DNA of 64,000 nt from NCBI GenBank assembly GCA_006176705.1, contig QRFJ01000294.1, forward strand, positions 744,001-808,000, given 5' to 3'. Positions within the stretch are counted from its first letter, which is position 1. The number at the start of each line of letters is the position of its first letter. Origin of the DNA: Cocos nucifera (lineage: Eukaryota; Streptophyta; Magnoliopsida; Arecales; Arecaceae). The position numbers were made by a program, and so were the translations under genes. Below the pieces are notes generated by a model. It saw only the letters and a list, made by a program, of their open reading frames with translations, searched no databases and was not told the DNA's origin. Positions 36,627 through 47,083 of the stretch are shown here, piece after piece.

Positions 36627-36765
36627 CAACCATTATCGCCATGATAGACTATAGGATTGCTATGGTTTTAGCCATGCTTACTCTCTATAGGGTTGCTACA
36701 CCCTAAAGGGTAAGCAAAGCTATAACTATAGCAATTTCTATAGTCTATCATGGCTATAGCGGTTG
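36627..36765. repeat. Central palindrome of the inverted duplication
   Basis: Begins CAACCATTATCGCCATGATAGACTATAG and ends with its near-exact complement ...CTATAGTCTATCATGGCTATAGCGGTTG; the loop is about 25-30 bases around CTACACCCTAAAGGG. On its own it looks like a 139-bp MITE, but the inverted homology continues outward into the arms, so it is the fold-back centre. Copia sequence abuts its left edge. Confidence 0.6.
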
Positions 36766-37207
36766 CTACCTGAAAGATTATTATATAGACTTCTACCAAT
36801 AAGCATATCAAACCTACCAAATATTTTAATCATCTACTCAAACCTGTCACCATTAAGTTCTTCCACATTAGCAAATGTGTTAGACAAGTAGTGCCTCCGA
36901 AGCCTATAGTTAAATTATCTCCCACATCGCTCCATGCAGGTACCAATGCTTGTAGTTTGGCATAAATCTACTCCTATATAAATGGATAACTATTATATCC
37001 CTATCAAGCATTTTCTTATTGATACATCTCTTACAAGGATAATGAACCCATCCTTGACTAAAAGTGTAACATTTTCAAAAGCATAATCACAAAAGTAAAG
37101 GACATTATTGCAAACGGGAATGGTTAGGACGTGCATCCCGTGCATGCGGACTTGGAGCATACTAACGATTAGACTGCACGAGCACATAAATTAAGTACTA
37201 TTTTTAA
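36761..37207 (-). pseudogene. CACTA transposase-associated domain fragment, right arm (inverted copy)
   Basis: On the minus strand the sequence reads NNVLYFCDYAFENV and, after a one-base shift, YPCKRCINKKMLDRDIIVIH, then NYKHWYLHG. It is homologous to 25794-26268 in opposite orientation from about 37207 inward to the central palindrome. Relative to the left arm it lacks about 40 bp near its outer end and carries small indels. Confidence 0.7.
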
Positions 37208-37771
37208 GTTATTATTTTATTTTATTTTTTTAAATTTACTCTTAGTTTGCAGCTCGAGGAGGCGGTTGGGGGCTTGGAGAGGCTATGATGATTGCCTATG
37301 CGAGATGCACCTAAATGAAGAAGATGCATTTCTATTATTATTGTTGTAGTTACAGGGCAAGCTTGAATGGTCTGTTATATCGCAGACAACTGCTTGTAGC
37401 CATCTCATGGTTAAAGGTGTAGAGAAACTTGCAATGCTTTATTTTTTAATAATAGATCTGAGTCTTCTTCACATTTTCATGTACTGAGATTATCATATAC
37501 TGCTGGATGAAAATCAAATAAAATCTAGATCAGGAGACAAGTAGGCCAACAAATTATATATCATGTACTGCTGGATGAGAATCATTTTTCTGCTGATACA
37601 TTGCAGATGTAAACTAACAATCTTTATTACACGTGAGTTAAATTTTGATCATCTTGTTATATTTTGATAGATATTTTGTTTGTACTATTTTTTACGTTAT
37701 ATGCTTGCTTTAATTTTTATTTTTATTGAGAACTTGTTTCACATAAACTTTATTGGCCAACAAAATACTAT
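37208..37771. other. CACTA interior with a duplicated unit
   Basis: 37,345-37,470 repeats 23,070-23,225 in the same orientation. The rest is AT-rich without recognised genes. ACTAT (37767-37771) is a possible target duplication of the next element. Confidence 0.5.
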
Positions 37772-38784
37772 TGTAGTATCAACTTGCTCTGATACTAATT
37801 GATGAGAATCTCATACCAGAATACTATAATAGGAAGAAAGAAGAAAATAAAATAGAGAATAATCAAGTACGTGGATCAGCCTAAAGGCTTACCTTCATTG
37901 GGCATGTAGAGCTTTATTATGAAAAAAGAATAAATATAAGAGGAGATTATCCACTCTTAATATTTGTATACAATCCTCTCAACTAGAAGCTTTTCTTACA
38001 AAGCTTTCTCTTGGAGACCCCCTGAAACGACTGCAGTCCGCTATCTAACTGTTTGCCCAAAGCTTCCTGCTCCTACTATCTACTAACGCCCACTGATCTA
38101 CCTTCTGCCATCTTAGAACTCAGCCAAACTACCATTATTTAGGCCACTACCATCTACAGGCTTTTATAAGCCTCAAATCGAGCTAGAATTAGAGTAGAAA
38201 CTCCGATTTAAACTCAAATAGCACTCCTCCACCATTAGATCAAGCCCAGCAATAGTCAGATCAAAGATGCGAGCTCTGCAGGCCATTAGATCGTACATCG
38301 GTCCACAAAACAAGCCAAAGATCACATGAAATGGGGCAAGAAATACCCCTTGGTCCACCATAAACCGTGTGAAACTAGGGGAAAACGCCCCTGGTTCATG
38401 GCACTAGGCCCAGCCACGTGTGGGCAGTGCTTGCGCACGCGCCCACATGCTAGGCCTGCTAGCACTGGGCCATGCTTGTGCGCCCATGCTCTGGGCCCGC
38501 CCATGCTGGGCCATGCTCACACGCATCTATTCTAGGCTGCGTGCGCTCGCACGACCGTGTGCTGGGCCTACCCACATGGTCGGCCCACACTACGTGCTGG
38601 GTTCTACCAGCCCACCAGCCTACACCGACCTATGGGTCCCATCTGAAAGCTCCGCATGCTTTCTTATGCATATCTTCTTCATCTAGACTCTAATTTGAGT
38701 ATTCTTGGGCTCGTTGGACTTCGTTCATCGTCCTGGACCTCATTGTGGCTTATTATGGAAGAATTTGAGATATTTTTCTTAATA
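37772..38784 (-). repeat. LTR (3') of Copia element B
   Basis: Starts TGTAGTATCAAC and ends TTCTTAATA on the plus strand. It carries the same GC-rich 'GGGCC/TGCTGGGCC' block (38,400-38,640) seen in element A; open frames there are composition artefacts. Confidence 0.82.
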
Positions 38785-38997
38785 ATCTTCACCTCGACTC
38801 GATATTCGATTTCTATCTATCTGAGAGCTTGTCTTGCGCCCCCATGCATTAGGATACTAGACTGTTGATCATAAATGGGCAAACATGGGAGTCGAACTAG
38901 GCCACTTGATACCATCTCCATCAATTGCTATGATTCTCCTGACCTAAGATCTGCTCGAGATAGCCTCCCATGGCAATAAAAACTTTACCTTACGATG

Positions 38998-39590
38998 TCA
39001 CATATCATCTTTCCGAGTCTTCCATCTCGTGCTCGATCCATCTTTACATGGAGCTCTACCTCGCACTGGACTCCTCACCATAAGATGGTGTCCTCCATAC
39101 TTTCTTCCTCTAATTACCATCCTACTACTGTGCACAACCTTCAGGATTTCTCCATCAGCTTTCCATCTGAAGCCGATCGAATCTAGTCTGCTTAGTAAGA
39201 TTAGATTCTTTTTAAATCTAGGTATGAATCGGACCTCACCCAACTTCTTCACTATTCTATCATGGAGCTTCATGTTGATCGTCTTGCTACCCTTGATCTC
39301 ATAGCTCAATCCATCTAGCAGGAACACAGTACCCTCACTGGTATCCAAGGAGTCAAACAACTTCTCTCTACAATATATATGATAGGAACAAGTAGAATCT
39401 ATATATAATCCATTGGAAGGAAGAAGTAAATACCTCATCAGTTACTAGAAAGACATTATCACTCTCTTCTATATCGCTACTGGCCATCGCCATAGTAGCA
39501 TGTATTCGATCTTTGAGTTGTGGACCATCCTTGACTCGATGCCCCAACTCATTGCACCGATAGCAGTTGATCTTATTTTGGTCCCTCATC
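38998..39590 (-). pseudogene. Zinc knuckle and protease-like part of element B
   Basis: Minus-strand frames show the knuckle CYRCNELGHRVKDG (C-x2-C-x4-H-x4, with the last Cys replaced by Gly), then an acidic linker, then LYIDSTCSYHIYC where Copia proteases have DSGAS-x-H. A stretch resembling the post-protease region (EIKGSKTINMKLHD, then RFIPRFKKNLILLSRLDSIG) follows. The coding sequence then ends: no integrase follows toward the 3' LTR. Confidence 0.7.
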
Positions 39591-40068
39591 TTGAACCTGA
39601 ACTGCCTACCTCACGATCTTCTATCACTCCATCTTCTGCCGCCATCATCTCCATTCACCATCAAGGCTGAGTTGCCACCTGAACTCCAGGCTTGATTCTC
39701 CTGCTTAAGAACCTCATTTTGAAGTAGTGCATAAATCATCTCTTTTATCTTGATGGTGCTCTTACCTACAAGAAGAGCAGTTACCAAAGACTCGAAAGAG
39801 GGTGGAAGTGATGATAGCAAGATCAATGCATTGGTCTACTCAATTTTTTCTCCAATACTGAGGAGGTCAGTGAGGATCTTCTGAAAGTTGAATAGATATT
39901 CCTGCACGCTATGATCTTCATCCATTCGCAGCTGGTAGAACTGCCTCCAAAGGAATAGCGTATGGATGTACGATTTTGCCATGTATAATTTTTGGAGCTT
40001 TTGACCACAACATTATCGAAAAAATCTCATCAAGTACATAGATCACAATATCATCTGCTAGGTACAAA
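39591..40068 (-). pseudogene. Gag (UBN2-like) of element B
   Basis: The minus-strand phrase LSSLPPSFESLVTALLVGKS, then IKEMIYALLQNEVLKQE is the conserved C-terminal half of Copia gag (UBN2/Retrotran_gag type). A second short frame, KAPKIIHGKIVHPYAIPLEA, lies upstream with frame breaks. The N-terminal portion continues beyond the nested LTR at 41,004-41,230. Confidence 0.65.
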
Positions 40069-40069
40069 G

Positions 40070-40998
40070 TGTAAGCGCACCAACTGACATCACCTCTTTT
40101 TGATACCAATTGATGCTCCATGATATCGCTCGAACGCCAATCATCCTTATCATCACAGGCCTCGATACCATATTGTGGATGCTCCTGATCTTTAGCACGG
40201 ATTTGAAGGAACCTATGACGTTTTCTATAGGCAGTAAATCATCGATCTTCCATCTACATCTGTGATGAGGTACCTTCCTCCTTGGCTTGAGAAAGATGCC
40301 CCCTTCTCTAGGGCTTCTTCAAGAATCCTAGGGTGGCAACTCTAGAGAGAAGAGAAAAAAAGAGTTGAGAAAGAAAAGTTCTGTATTCCACAGCACTCAC
40401 AGCATTATGAAATCCTAATACAACCTATGTATTTATACATAGCCATTAGGCCCGACCAAAAAACTTCTCGGCTAATCCAATACATGAAAGCATTCATCGA
40501 GCTCATGTACACCCATGTCTTTCATGCTCTCATTTTTTAGATCTAGATCCGATCCATACATGAATTAGCCTCCTTAAGATCTCTCAAACCAGACCTTAAG
40601 ACCTTTAGGATCAATCCAGACCCTAGCCTAAAATAGACCCTTACGTAACTTTGCCTGCACACTAAGCCGGCTCAGTCTCAGCATTGAGCCGGCTAAGTTC
40701 CACTGGATCGGCTCAGTCTAAAACTGAGTCGGTTCAGTTCTATGCCGTGCCAGTAGTCGCGAACATACAGCTCTCTATTTTGCCTATGCACAAAGACTTA
40801 ACCGACCCAGTTTTGGACTGAGTCGGCTAACCTATAGAAAATTTCTTTTCTACAGTCTTGATTTTTTGGCTTTGATTTCTTTCTCCACCTTGAATTCTAG
40901 ATCTTCGAAGTACTAACCAAGCCCCTAAAATCTTTAGAGCCAACACTCTGACTCCTCCCATGGCCGCCCAAGGCTTGGGAGTACTATAAATCCTCACA
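40070..40998 (-). mobile_element. Solo LTR nested in element B
   Basis: On the minus strand it runs TGTGAGGATTTATAG ... GCGCTTACA (929 bp). It is bounded by CAAAG (40065-40069) and TAAAG (40999-41003). Removal makes element B colinear with element A. It contains repeated 'AACTGAGCCGGCTCAGTC' phrases (40,660-40,830) also found in the LTRs of the Copia at 51-56 kb, so it belongs to a related family. Confidence 0.7.
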
Positions 40999-41262
40999 TA
41001 AAGATTGTACTCACCATCTGCATCTGGATTCGCTTACAATCCTTCACCTCCATGGTAGCTGACATCTTCTCGTACAAGAGAATATCGATCAATCCATGTT
41101 AGATGAAGACATTCTTTACTCTTGCTTGTAATAAAAAAAATTTGCTCTTTCCATCAAACCTATTGAACTCTACCTTAATTGTGCTTGTCTTCTCTATATT
41201 CTTTAATCTTTATCACCATGGATGCAATTCATCCTCTGGTACTGCCTAGCTCTGATATCAAT

Positions 41263-42246
41263 TATTATGGTATCAACTCACTCTGATACCAATTAATAGA
41301 GATCTTGTATCAGAATATTGTGATATGAAGAAAGAACCAAATGAAATAAAGAACAATCAAATACATGGATCAGCCTAAAGGCTCACCTTCAAGGGGCATG
41401 CAAAGCTTCATTATGAAAATGAATAAATACAAGAGAGATTATCCACTCTCAATACTTGCATACAATCCTCTCAACTAGAAGCTATCCTTACAAAGCTTTC
41501 TTTTGGAGACTCTCTGAAACGACTGCAGTCCTCTCCCTAGTTGTTTGCGTAGAGCCTCCTGCTCCTACTATCCACTGGCGTCCACTGATTTGCCTTCTGC
41601 CATCTCAGAACTCAACCAAACCACCACTATTCAGGCCATTGTTTATCCACAGGCTTTTATAAGCCTCAAATTAAGCCAAAATCAGAGTAGGGGCTTGGAT
41701 TTAAACTCAAACAGCACTCCTCCACCATTATATCAAGCCCAGTAATAGTTGGATCAAAGACATAAGCTCCGCAGGCCATTGGAACATGCATCAGTCCACA
41801 AAACAAGCAAAAGACTGCATGAAATTGAGTAGAAAACACCCCTTGGTCCACCATGGATCGCGTGAAAGCATAAGGAAATGCCCCTAGTTCACGACATTGG
41901 GCTCGCCTAAGTGTGGGCTGTGCTCGCATGCCCGCGCACTAGGCGCGCCCATGCTAGGTCGAGCTTGTGCACTCCTATGCTCTAGGCCATGCTAGTGCAC
42001 TTGCATGCTGGGCCCACCCGTGTTGGGCCATGCCCGCATGGCCGGCCCACGCCGTGCATTGGGTTCGGCCAGCCCGTCGGCCTACACCGGCCTATGAGTC
42101 CTATCTGACAGCTCCATGTGCTTTTTCGTGCATATCTTCTTCGTCTGGATTTTGATTGGGATGTTCTCAGACTCGTTGCACTCCATTCGTCATCCTGGAC
42201 CTCGCTGTGTGCTATTATGAAAGAATTCAAAGCATTTTTTTTAATA
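41263..42246 (-). repeat. LTR (5') of Copia element B
   Basis: Starts TATTATGGTATCAAC (G-to-A decay of TGTTATGG) and ends TTTTAATA. Next to the primer-binding site. Confidence 0.8.
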
Positions 42247-42559
42247 AATATATTATTTTAAATCTTGCATTACCATCCATGATTGTATAATTAAATTTAT
42301 GAATCTATTTATTTTTATTTTTAGAGATTATAGATCATATCTTCTAGAGGCTGAATCTGTTCCAGCTATGGACAAGGCTCTCAAGAAGAGAATAATCATG
42401 CAGTCAGCTCACATGGTTCTGCATCTCTTATACTAGATGATAAACTCTAAAACTTTAGATATTCTCATTTATGTTATTTTATTCTTTGCTAACTAATATA
42501 ACATTCTGTATATTAGATATTTTGCACTCAATTTAGATGACAGGAGATCACCAGTGACC

Positions 42560-43480
42560 CCATAGTTACATGTAGTAGTGACCGGCTCTCAGACATAGAG
42601 TCATAGTCAAGGACCTACCCAGCTTGCGGTACCTTCGACTTAGCCAAAGGATAGAGAACTCATCCATGTTCAAAGCTGCTCCTAAGTACTATAACTTCAA
42701 TTAATATGTTTAGAATTTAGCCATTCTAGAATTAACATTTATTTTTCAAAATCAATTTTACAGTATATTTAGAGAGTTTGGAGTATCTCGTGTAGTTACC
42801 TGCATCATTCGATGCTTGATACTGAGGCCGATAAATGAGTTCTCCAGTTGGCCATGTGGAGCTCGTGATGCAGCTTGAGAGATATTTCGAGTAAGTTAGA
42901 AATATTTAATTTTTAAATTCATTATAGGTTTGTGTTCTATTTATTAATACACGGTTACCTCTACTTGTAGGAGTACTATCGATTTGAGACTCCTAATGAT
43001 GAGGAGGCTGGCCATCGGACCTTTGAGGAGGTGGCCATAAGGGGGTTCTGGGATAGTCTGTACAGTCTTCGGTAGTCCACCATTGAGTATTCTAATTCCC
43101 AATCACCATTGGACTGGAGTTCCTACAGAGATCACTGAATATGGGCAGATGTATGGAAGGCCCTCTATGATTAGTGGAGCAGCGAGAGGTACTTTAGTAA
43201 GCAGCAGAGGGTCTGGCAGAATCAGACCATCGAGCAGGATCCGATCGTGCACACGTGCAGCTCCATCGGCACACATGTTGTGGTCGATAGACTGGTAAAA
43301 AATATATACCAAAACTCTTCATTAGAACAGTAAAAACTTTTATATGTATGCTTTAATTAATTTAATTTTATTATTTATTTATTATAGATATAATAGTTGG
43401 ATCATCCATCAGGCCAGCTGTGGTTGTGGGAGGCCACACACCAGTCTAGGAGGACTGATGATTACTTAGATTCTAGATCG
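42560..43480 (+). pseudogene. CACTA second gene, Transposase_24-like (PF03004) exons
   Basis: Plus-strand frames with stops and likely introns read SHSQGPTQLAVPS, then PKDRELI; later WADVWKALYD-stop-WSSERYFSK, then VHTCSSIGTHVVVDRL; and after an AT-rich gap GQLWLWEATHQSRRTDDYLD. These match the order of the plant Ptta/En/Spm Transposase_24 protein: RGPT box, W-x-x-EAFK-like block with H-x-GS, then the L-W-x-x-TH block. Its role in CACTA elements is thought to be DNA binding or accessory to TNP2. Confidence 0.6.
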
Positions 43481-44230
43481 TGATAAATTATGATAAGAAT
43501 TTTAAACTATAATTATTAAGTTATTATAGGATCTGATATGTATATTAGAACTAATATATTTCTAGACCTGTAGATGGATTATATGGAGTACATCATTGTG
43601 CGATACAACGATGACCGTCCACTCAGCCCCTCATTGATCTTGAGAAATGGCTCAGGATCACCGAAGGGATGAGTAGGAGCCGGATCATAGGATTCGATCG
43701 TAGCTTCGATCCTTTAGTAGCTCAATACTCTTCGATGTCCTCACAGGCTTCGACGTTCTAGACTTCGAGAGATGCACATATTGAGAAGATCGTGCAGAGG
43801 CTTTTGAGCCAACGACCTCAAAGCTTCTAGGATGCCATCTGCGATGTGGTTATGGAGATTTTTTGGGATTCATAATGCGTGATTAGCTGGGCTCGTTGTT
43901 CCAGCCATCACATCAGGTAATTCTATTAATAACTTCTTTTACTTGTTTTAAGTTTTCATATTTAATAGCTTCACGTATTTAGGCTTGAGTCGAGAAAGAG
44001 GATGTAGAGACTAAAAATTCAATCTGATTATTCAATTGATGGGCCAGGAATATTTATAGCTCCGTATCATCGAATGAAACGTGTAGGAATAATTTATTCA
44101 AGAATCGGAGGAGTATTTCGAAACTTATGAATAATATTTTATTTTTTTTTATTTCAAGATGTTGGAATATTCGACTCTTATCCATCAGCTATTGGAAATG
44201 AGCAAGAGGATGACAAGAAGGATCTGACCT
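43481..44230 (+). other. Degenerate 3' part of the CACTA second gene
   Basis: Short coding-like phrases (MDYMEYIIVRYNDDRPLSP near 43,570) alternate with AT-rich intron-like tracts. No firm exon model is possible. Confidence 0.35.
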
Positions 44231-44429
44231 AATTTTTTTTATTTTGATATATTATATTTTTTTGATACTGCTTATAAAATTATAAAATTTATATTTTTAA
44301 TATAATATAATTAATTTTTTATTTATAATTATCATATTATCTTTAAATTTTAATTATAAATTGATAGTGATTAATTACAATAGATTTTAAAAAATATTAT
44401 TATAAATTTTTTGAAAAAATAAAATTACA

Positions 44430-44844
44430 TACTACAAACAACATCAGTGATGATTTTAGCCATCACTAATAATAAATATTATTATATATATTTTTTAAAA
44501 AAATTAAGTATTACTTATGAAATTAGTGATAGCTTAAGTCGTCGTTAATAGTTATTAGCAATGACATTAGTGACAAAAAAGCCATCATTAATAATTTTTA
44601 AATTTTTTAATATTTTATTTAAAAATTTAAAAATAAATAATGATAAAAGATAGCCATCGCTAATGTCGTTATTTATAACTAGTATTAGTGATGGCCGAGA
44701 AATCCATTGCTAATAGCCGAAATTAGCAATTAAAATTTTTTTGACCATCAATTAGCGATAAGTACCGACGCTAATAATAATAATAGAAAAATATATATTA
44801 GTAATGATAATTAGTTATTATTAATAATCTAATTTTTTATAGTA
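44430..44844. repeat. CACTA right subterminal repeats and terminus
   Basis: Words like TTAGTGATGGC and GCCATCACTAAT recur. The element ends ...CTAATTTTTTATAGTA at 44844, followed by CAA. Confidence 0.7.
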
Positions 44845-44847
44845 CAA

Positions 44848-45736
44848 CAACAATCAATACCAACATCAAGATTTTGATTAATTGAGTGATGATAGTCTAC
44901 AAAATTCATTTCTTATATAATATTTCAAGTTGAAGTTTGGCATGTTTGGAATCAAAAGGCTGCTTTTGGTGATGCCGTGGAATGGGTTGTTTTGTGCAAG
45001 GTTGGTGCTATATGATGGTGGCACGAGTCTTCACCTGGTCATCATTTCTTCTGTGATTGGTCTAGGTATGGGTGCGAGAATATTGGCCGTTAGAGGCCTC
45101 AAAATAATTTGGCCCGCCAGACCACCACAATCTTAAATAATTCTTTATACATTACGGACGGTGAGTTCTACGGTGATCGACTCATGAACGAATTTTTAAA
45201 AAAAATTTATTCCCACGCTCACTGCCCGCGGTGAGCAAGTATTTTCCCCGTAACCTTATATACGGTCCCCCTCCCTTCAGCGTCGCCATTGCATTCCTGC
45301 ACGTCTCTTTATATGGATACTTTGGACATTGGAATCTGTTATCAGAGAAACAATCCACGTCTAGCTTGTCTTTTCCATTTTTTTTTTTTTTTTTTTTGAC
45401 CCGTTACCACGTGAACGTTCACATTGCACGGTAAAAGATACCAATTTTTTAATTGCCACATGCCATGGGTGGACTCGGCAAGTGGAGAGTTTGATGCGGA
45501 AAGGGACGCATGCCCACTAGGATCGATAGTAGATCAGATCGAATTAAATTTTATTTTTATTTAAATTTAATTTAATTTATTTTTTAAATTTTAAATTAAA
45601 TTTAAATTAAATTTTTTTTAAAAAATTTAGATTCAAATCTGAATCCAAGTCTGATCCAAATTTAGTTGGACGAAAATTGCTGATCGACTAGAGGAGCACG
45701 GCACCAGGATGTGATAGTCTACGGATGGTGGTAGTG
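44848..45736. other. Unique-looking spacer, nothing firmly recognised
   Basis: A TTATATAC motif at about 45255 followed by C/T-rich leader-like sequence, and ACCACGTGAACG near 45405, could be promoter remnants. No protein is identified. Confidence 0.3.
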
Positions 45737-46235
45737 GAGGTACGGTATGAAGATAGAGGGTGTTGGGAAAGCCATCGAGAGGGATGGTATTAGGGTGTGA
45801 TGGGCTATGGGCGGCGGCCATGGGGTGAAGGCGGAGGGGTGCCGGAGGAGCTGCGGCTCGTGGGGGGTCGCTTGGGTGCGATGGCTATGGGCGGTGGCCG
45901 CAGGAGTGTGGTGTGAAGGCGGAGGGATATCGGGAGAGTTGCGGCCCGTGGGGAGGTGCTGGGATGCGATGGGTATGGGCGGCGGCCGCGGGAGTGAGGT
46001 GCGAAGGCGGAGGGATATCGGGAGAGTCGCGGCCCATAGGGAGGTATTGGGATGCAACGGCTATGGACGGCGGCCGCGGGAGTGCAGTGCAAAGTTGGAG
46101 GGTGTCGAGAGAGCTACAACCCGTGGGGGGTACTGGGGTACGATAGCTATAGGTGGCGGCCATGGGGGTGCGGTGCGAAGATGGAGAGTGCCGAGGGAGC
46201 TGGGGGTGCTGGGGTGTGATGTTTCGCGGGAGATC
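45737..46235. repeat. 87-88-bp GC-rich minisatellite, about five copies
   Basis: The phrase 'GCGGAGGG(G/A)TAT/TGCCGG' recurs near 45831, 45919, 46006, 46094 and 46181, i.e. at 87-88-bp spacing. Each unit contains GGATGCGATGGCTATGGGCGG and CGGCCGCGGGAGT phrases. The period is close to 29 codons, so long frames are open on both strands by repetition; no protein is inferred. Confidence 0.8.
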
Positions 46236-46500
46236 GAGGGAGGGCGAAGGTGGGGTTTCGCATGGGAGGGAGGAATGGACCGAGGGAGGATGGAGGGGGG
46301 TTTGCAAGGGAGGTGGGGTGGAGGGGGCTTTCACAGGAGAGGGAGGAGGGGGGTTCGGAGGGAGGGAGGGTGGAGGAGGGTTTCGTGAGGGAGGAGGGAG
46401 GATTGGGGGAGGCGGAGCGGGTTTTCGCGAGGGAGGGAGGAGAGGGGGTTTCGCGGGGGATCAGGAGAGGGCGGAAGTGGGTGGGGGGGGGGGCATTTAG
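46236..46500. repeat. G-rich purine tract (GGGAGG)n-like
   Basis: Strongly strand-asymmetric GGGAGGGAGG, GGAGGGGGTTTCGCG words continue from the minisatellite; runs of four or more G are close enough to form G-quadruplexes. Confidence 0.7.
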
Positions 46501-47083
46501 GTTTGGATTGTAATCGGACCGGGCTTAGGTCGGGCCAAAAATAGATCAGTCTGGTCTGAAAATAAATTAGGTTCTATTTTTTAGCCCGAGCAACTTGAAT
46601 AGTTTCAGACCCAGTTCGAAGCTCGATCTGAAGCCGGCCTGGCTCGATGGACCTCGGACCGGCCCAAGCCCACTACCAGCCCTACTAGGAATGCACCCCC
46701 ACTTGCAAAGGGAAAAGATTAAAAAGTAACTTCATCCTTTTGGAGAAATTATATCCTACATATATACCACATTACCAGTACACCACATGAGCATTCCAAA
46801 ATAAGATGAGAGGTGCAACTCCAAGCTAGAGTCCCATGATGAAGATGGCCCATAGAAGCAAGAATTTTGATTGATAAGTACCACAATGTAATGCATATGG
46901 TGTAGGATATATCTCCCTACCTTCCATTTGAAGCAGAATAACACTAGTACCACATAATAAAAGATCACCATTATACGAGTAATTGGATTTGAAGAAACCA
47001 GGATTATGATCAAAGCTTTAACCTTGTCAAGATCTTAGCCCAGTCGATAGTTTTTGTTGCTGCCAAATCCCTTTTGCGCCAAT
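46501..47083. other. Spacer left of the Gypsy 3' LTR
   Basis: No gene is called. On the minus strand next to the LTR end, TTGGCGC followed by an open phrase KRDLAATKTIDWAKILTRLK is present; see finding on a possible primer-binding site. Confidence 0.35.

Larger units (their letters stand above)
37772..42246 (-). mobile_element. Non-autonomous Copia-type LTR element B (gag-only), minus strand
   Basis: LTRs lie at 37772-38784 and 41263-42246, homologous to each other and to element A. The primer-binding site on the minus strand (41249-41261) reads TGATATCAGAGCT, a decayed tRNA-Met site. The interior is 2,478 bp, of which 929 bp plus a 5-bp duplication is a nested solo LTR; the remaining ~1.54 kb matches element A. 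Possible target duplication ACTAT / AATAT (one mismatch). Confidence 0.82.
22378..44844 (+). mobile_element. Large CACTA-type DNA transposon carrying nested retroelements
   Basis: The left end reads TACTACAAGAAAATAG; the right end (complement of 44829-44844) reads TACTATAAAAAATTAG, matching at 12 of 16 bases. The flanks are CAA (22375-22377) and CAA (44845-44847), the 3-bp duplication expected for CACTA elements. Subterminal arrays of 'ATTAGCGATGG/CCATCGCTAAT' occur inside both ends. The first gene is represented by a transposase-associated-domain fragment near 25,930-26,200, the second by a Transposase_24-like region at 42,560-43,480. Two Copia elements and one solo LTR sit inside. Canonical CACTA begins with C; here both ends begin with T. 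Confidence 0.75.

Noticed and set aside
36627..36765. Independent MITE
   Set aside because: It has inverted ends, but inverted homology continues past them into the transposase arms and no separate target duplication is visible, so it is better read as the centre of the larger palindrome.
45633..46513. Up to 193-codon frames over the minisatellite
   Set aside because: Period divisible by three keeps several frames open on both strands; no conserved domain.
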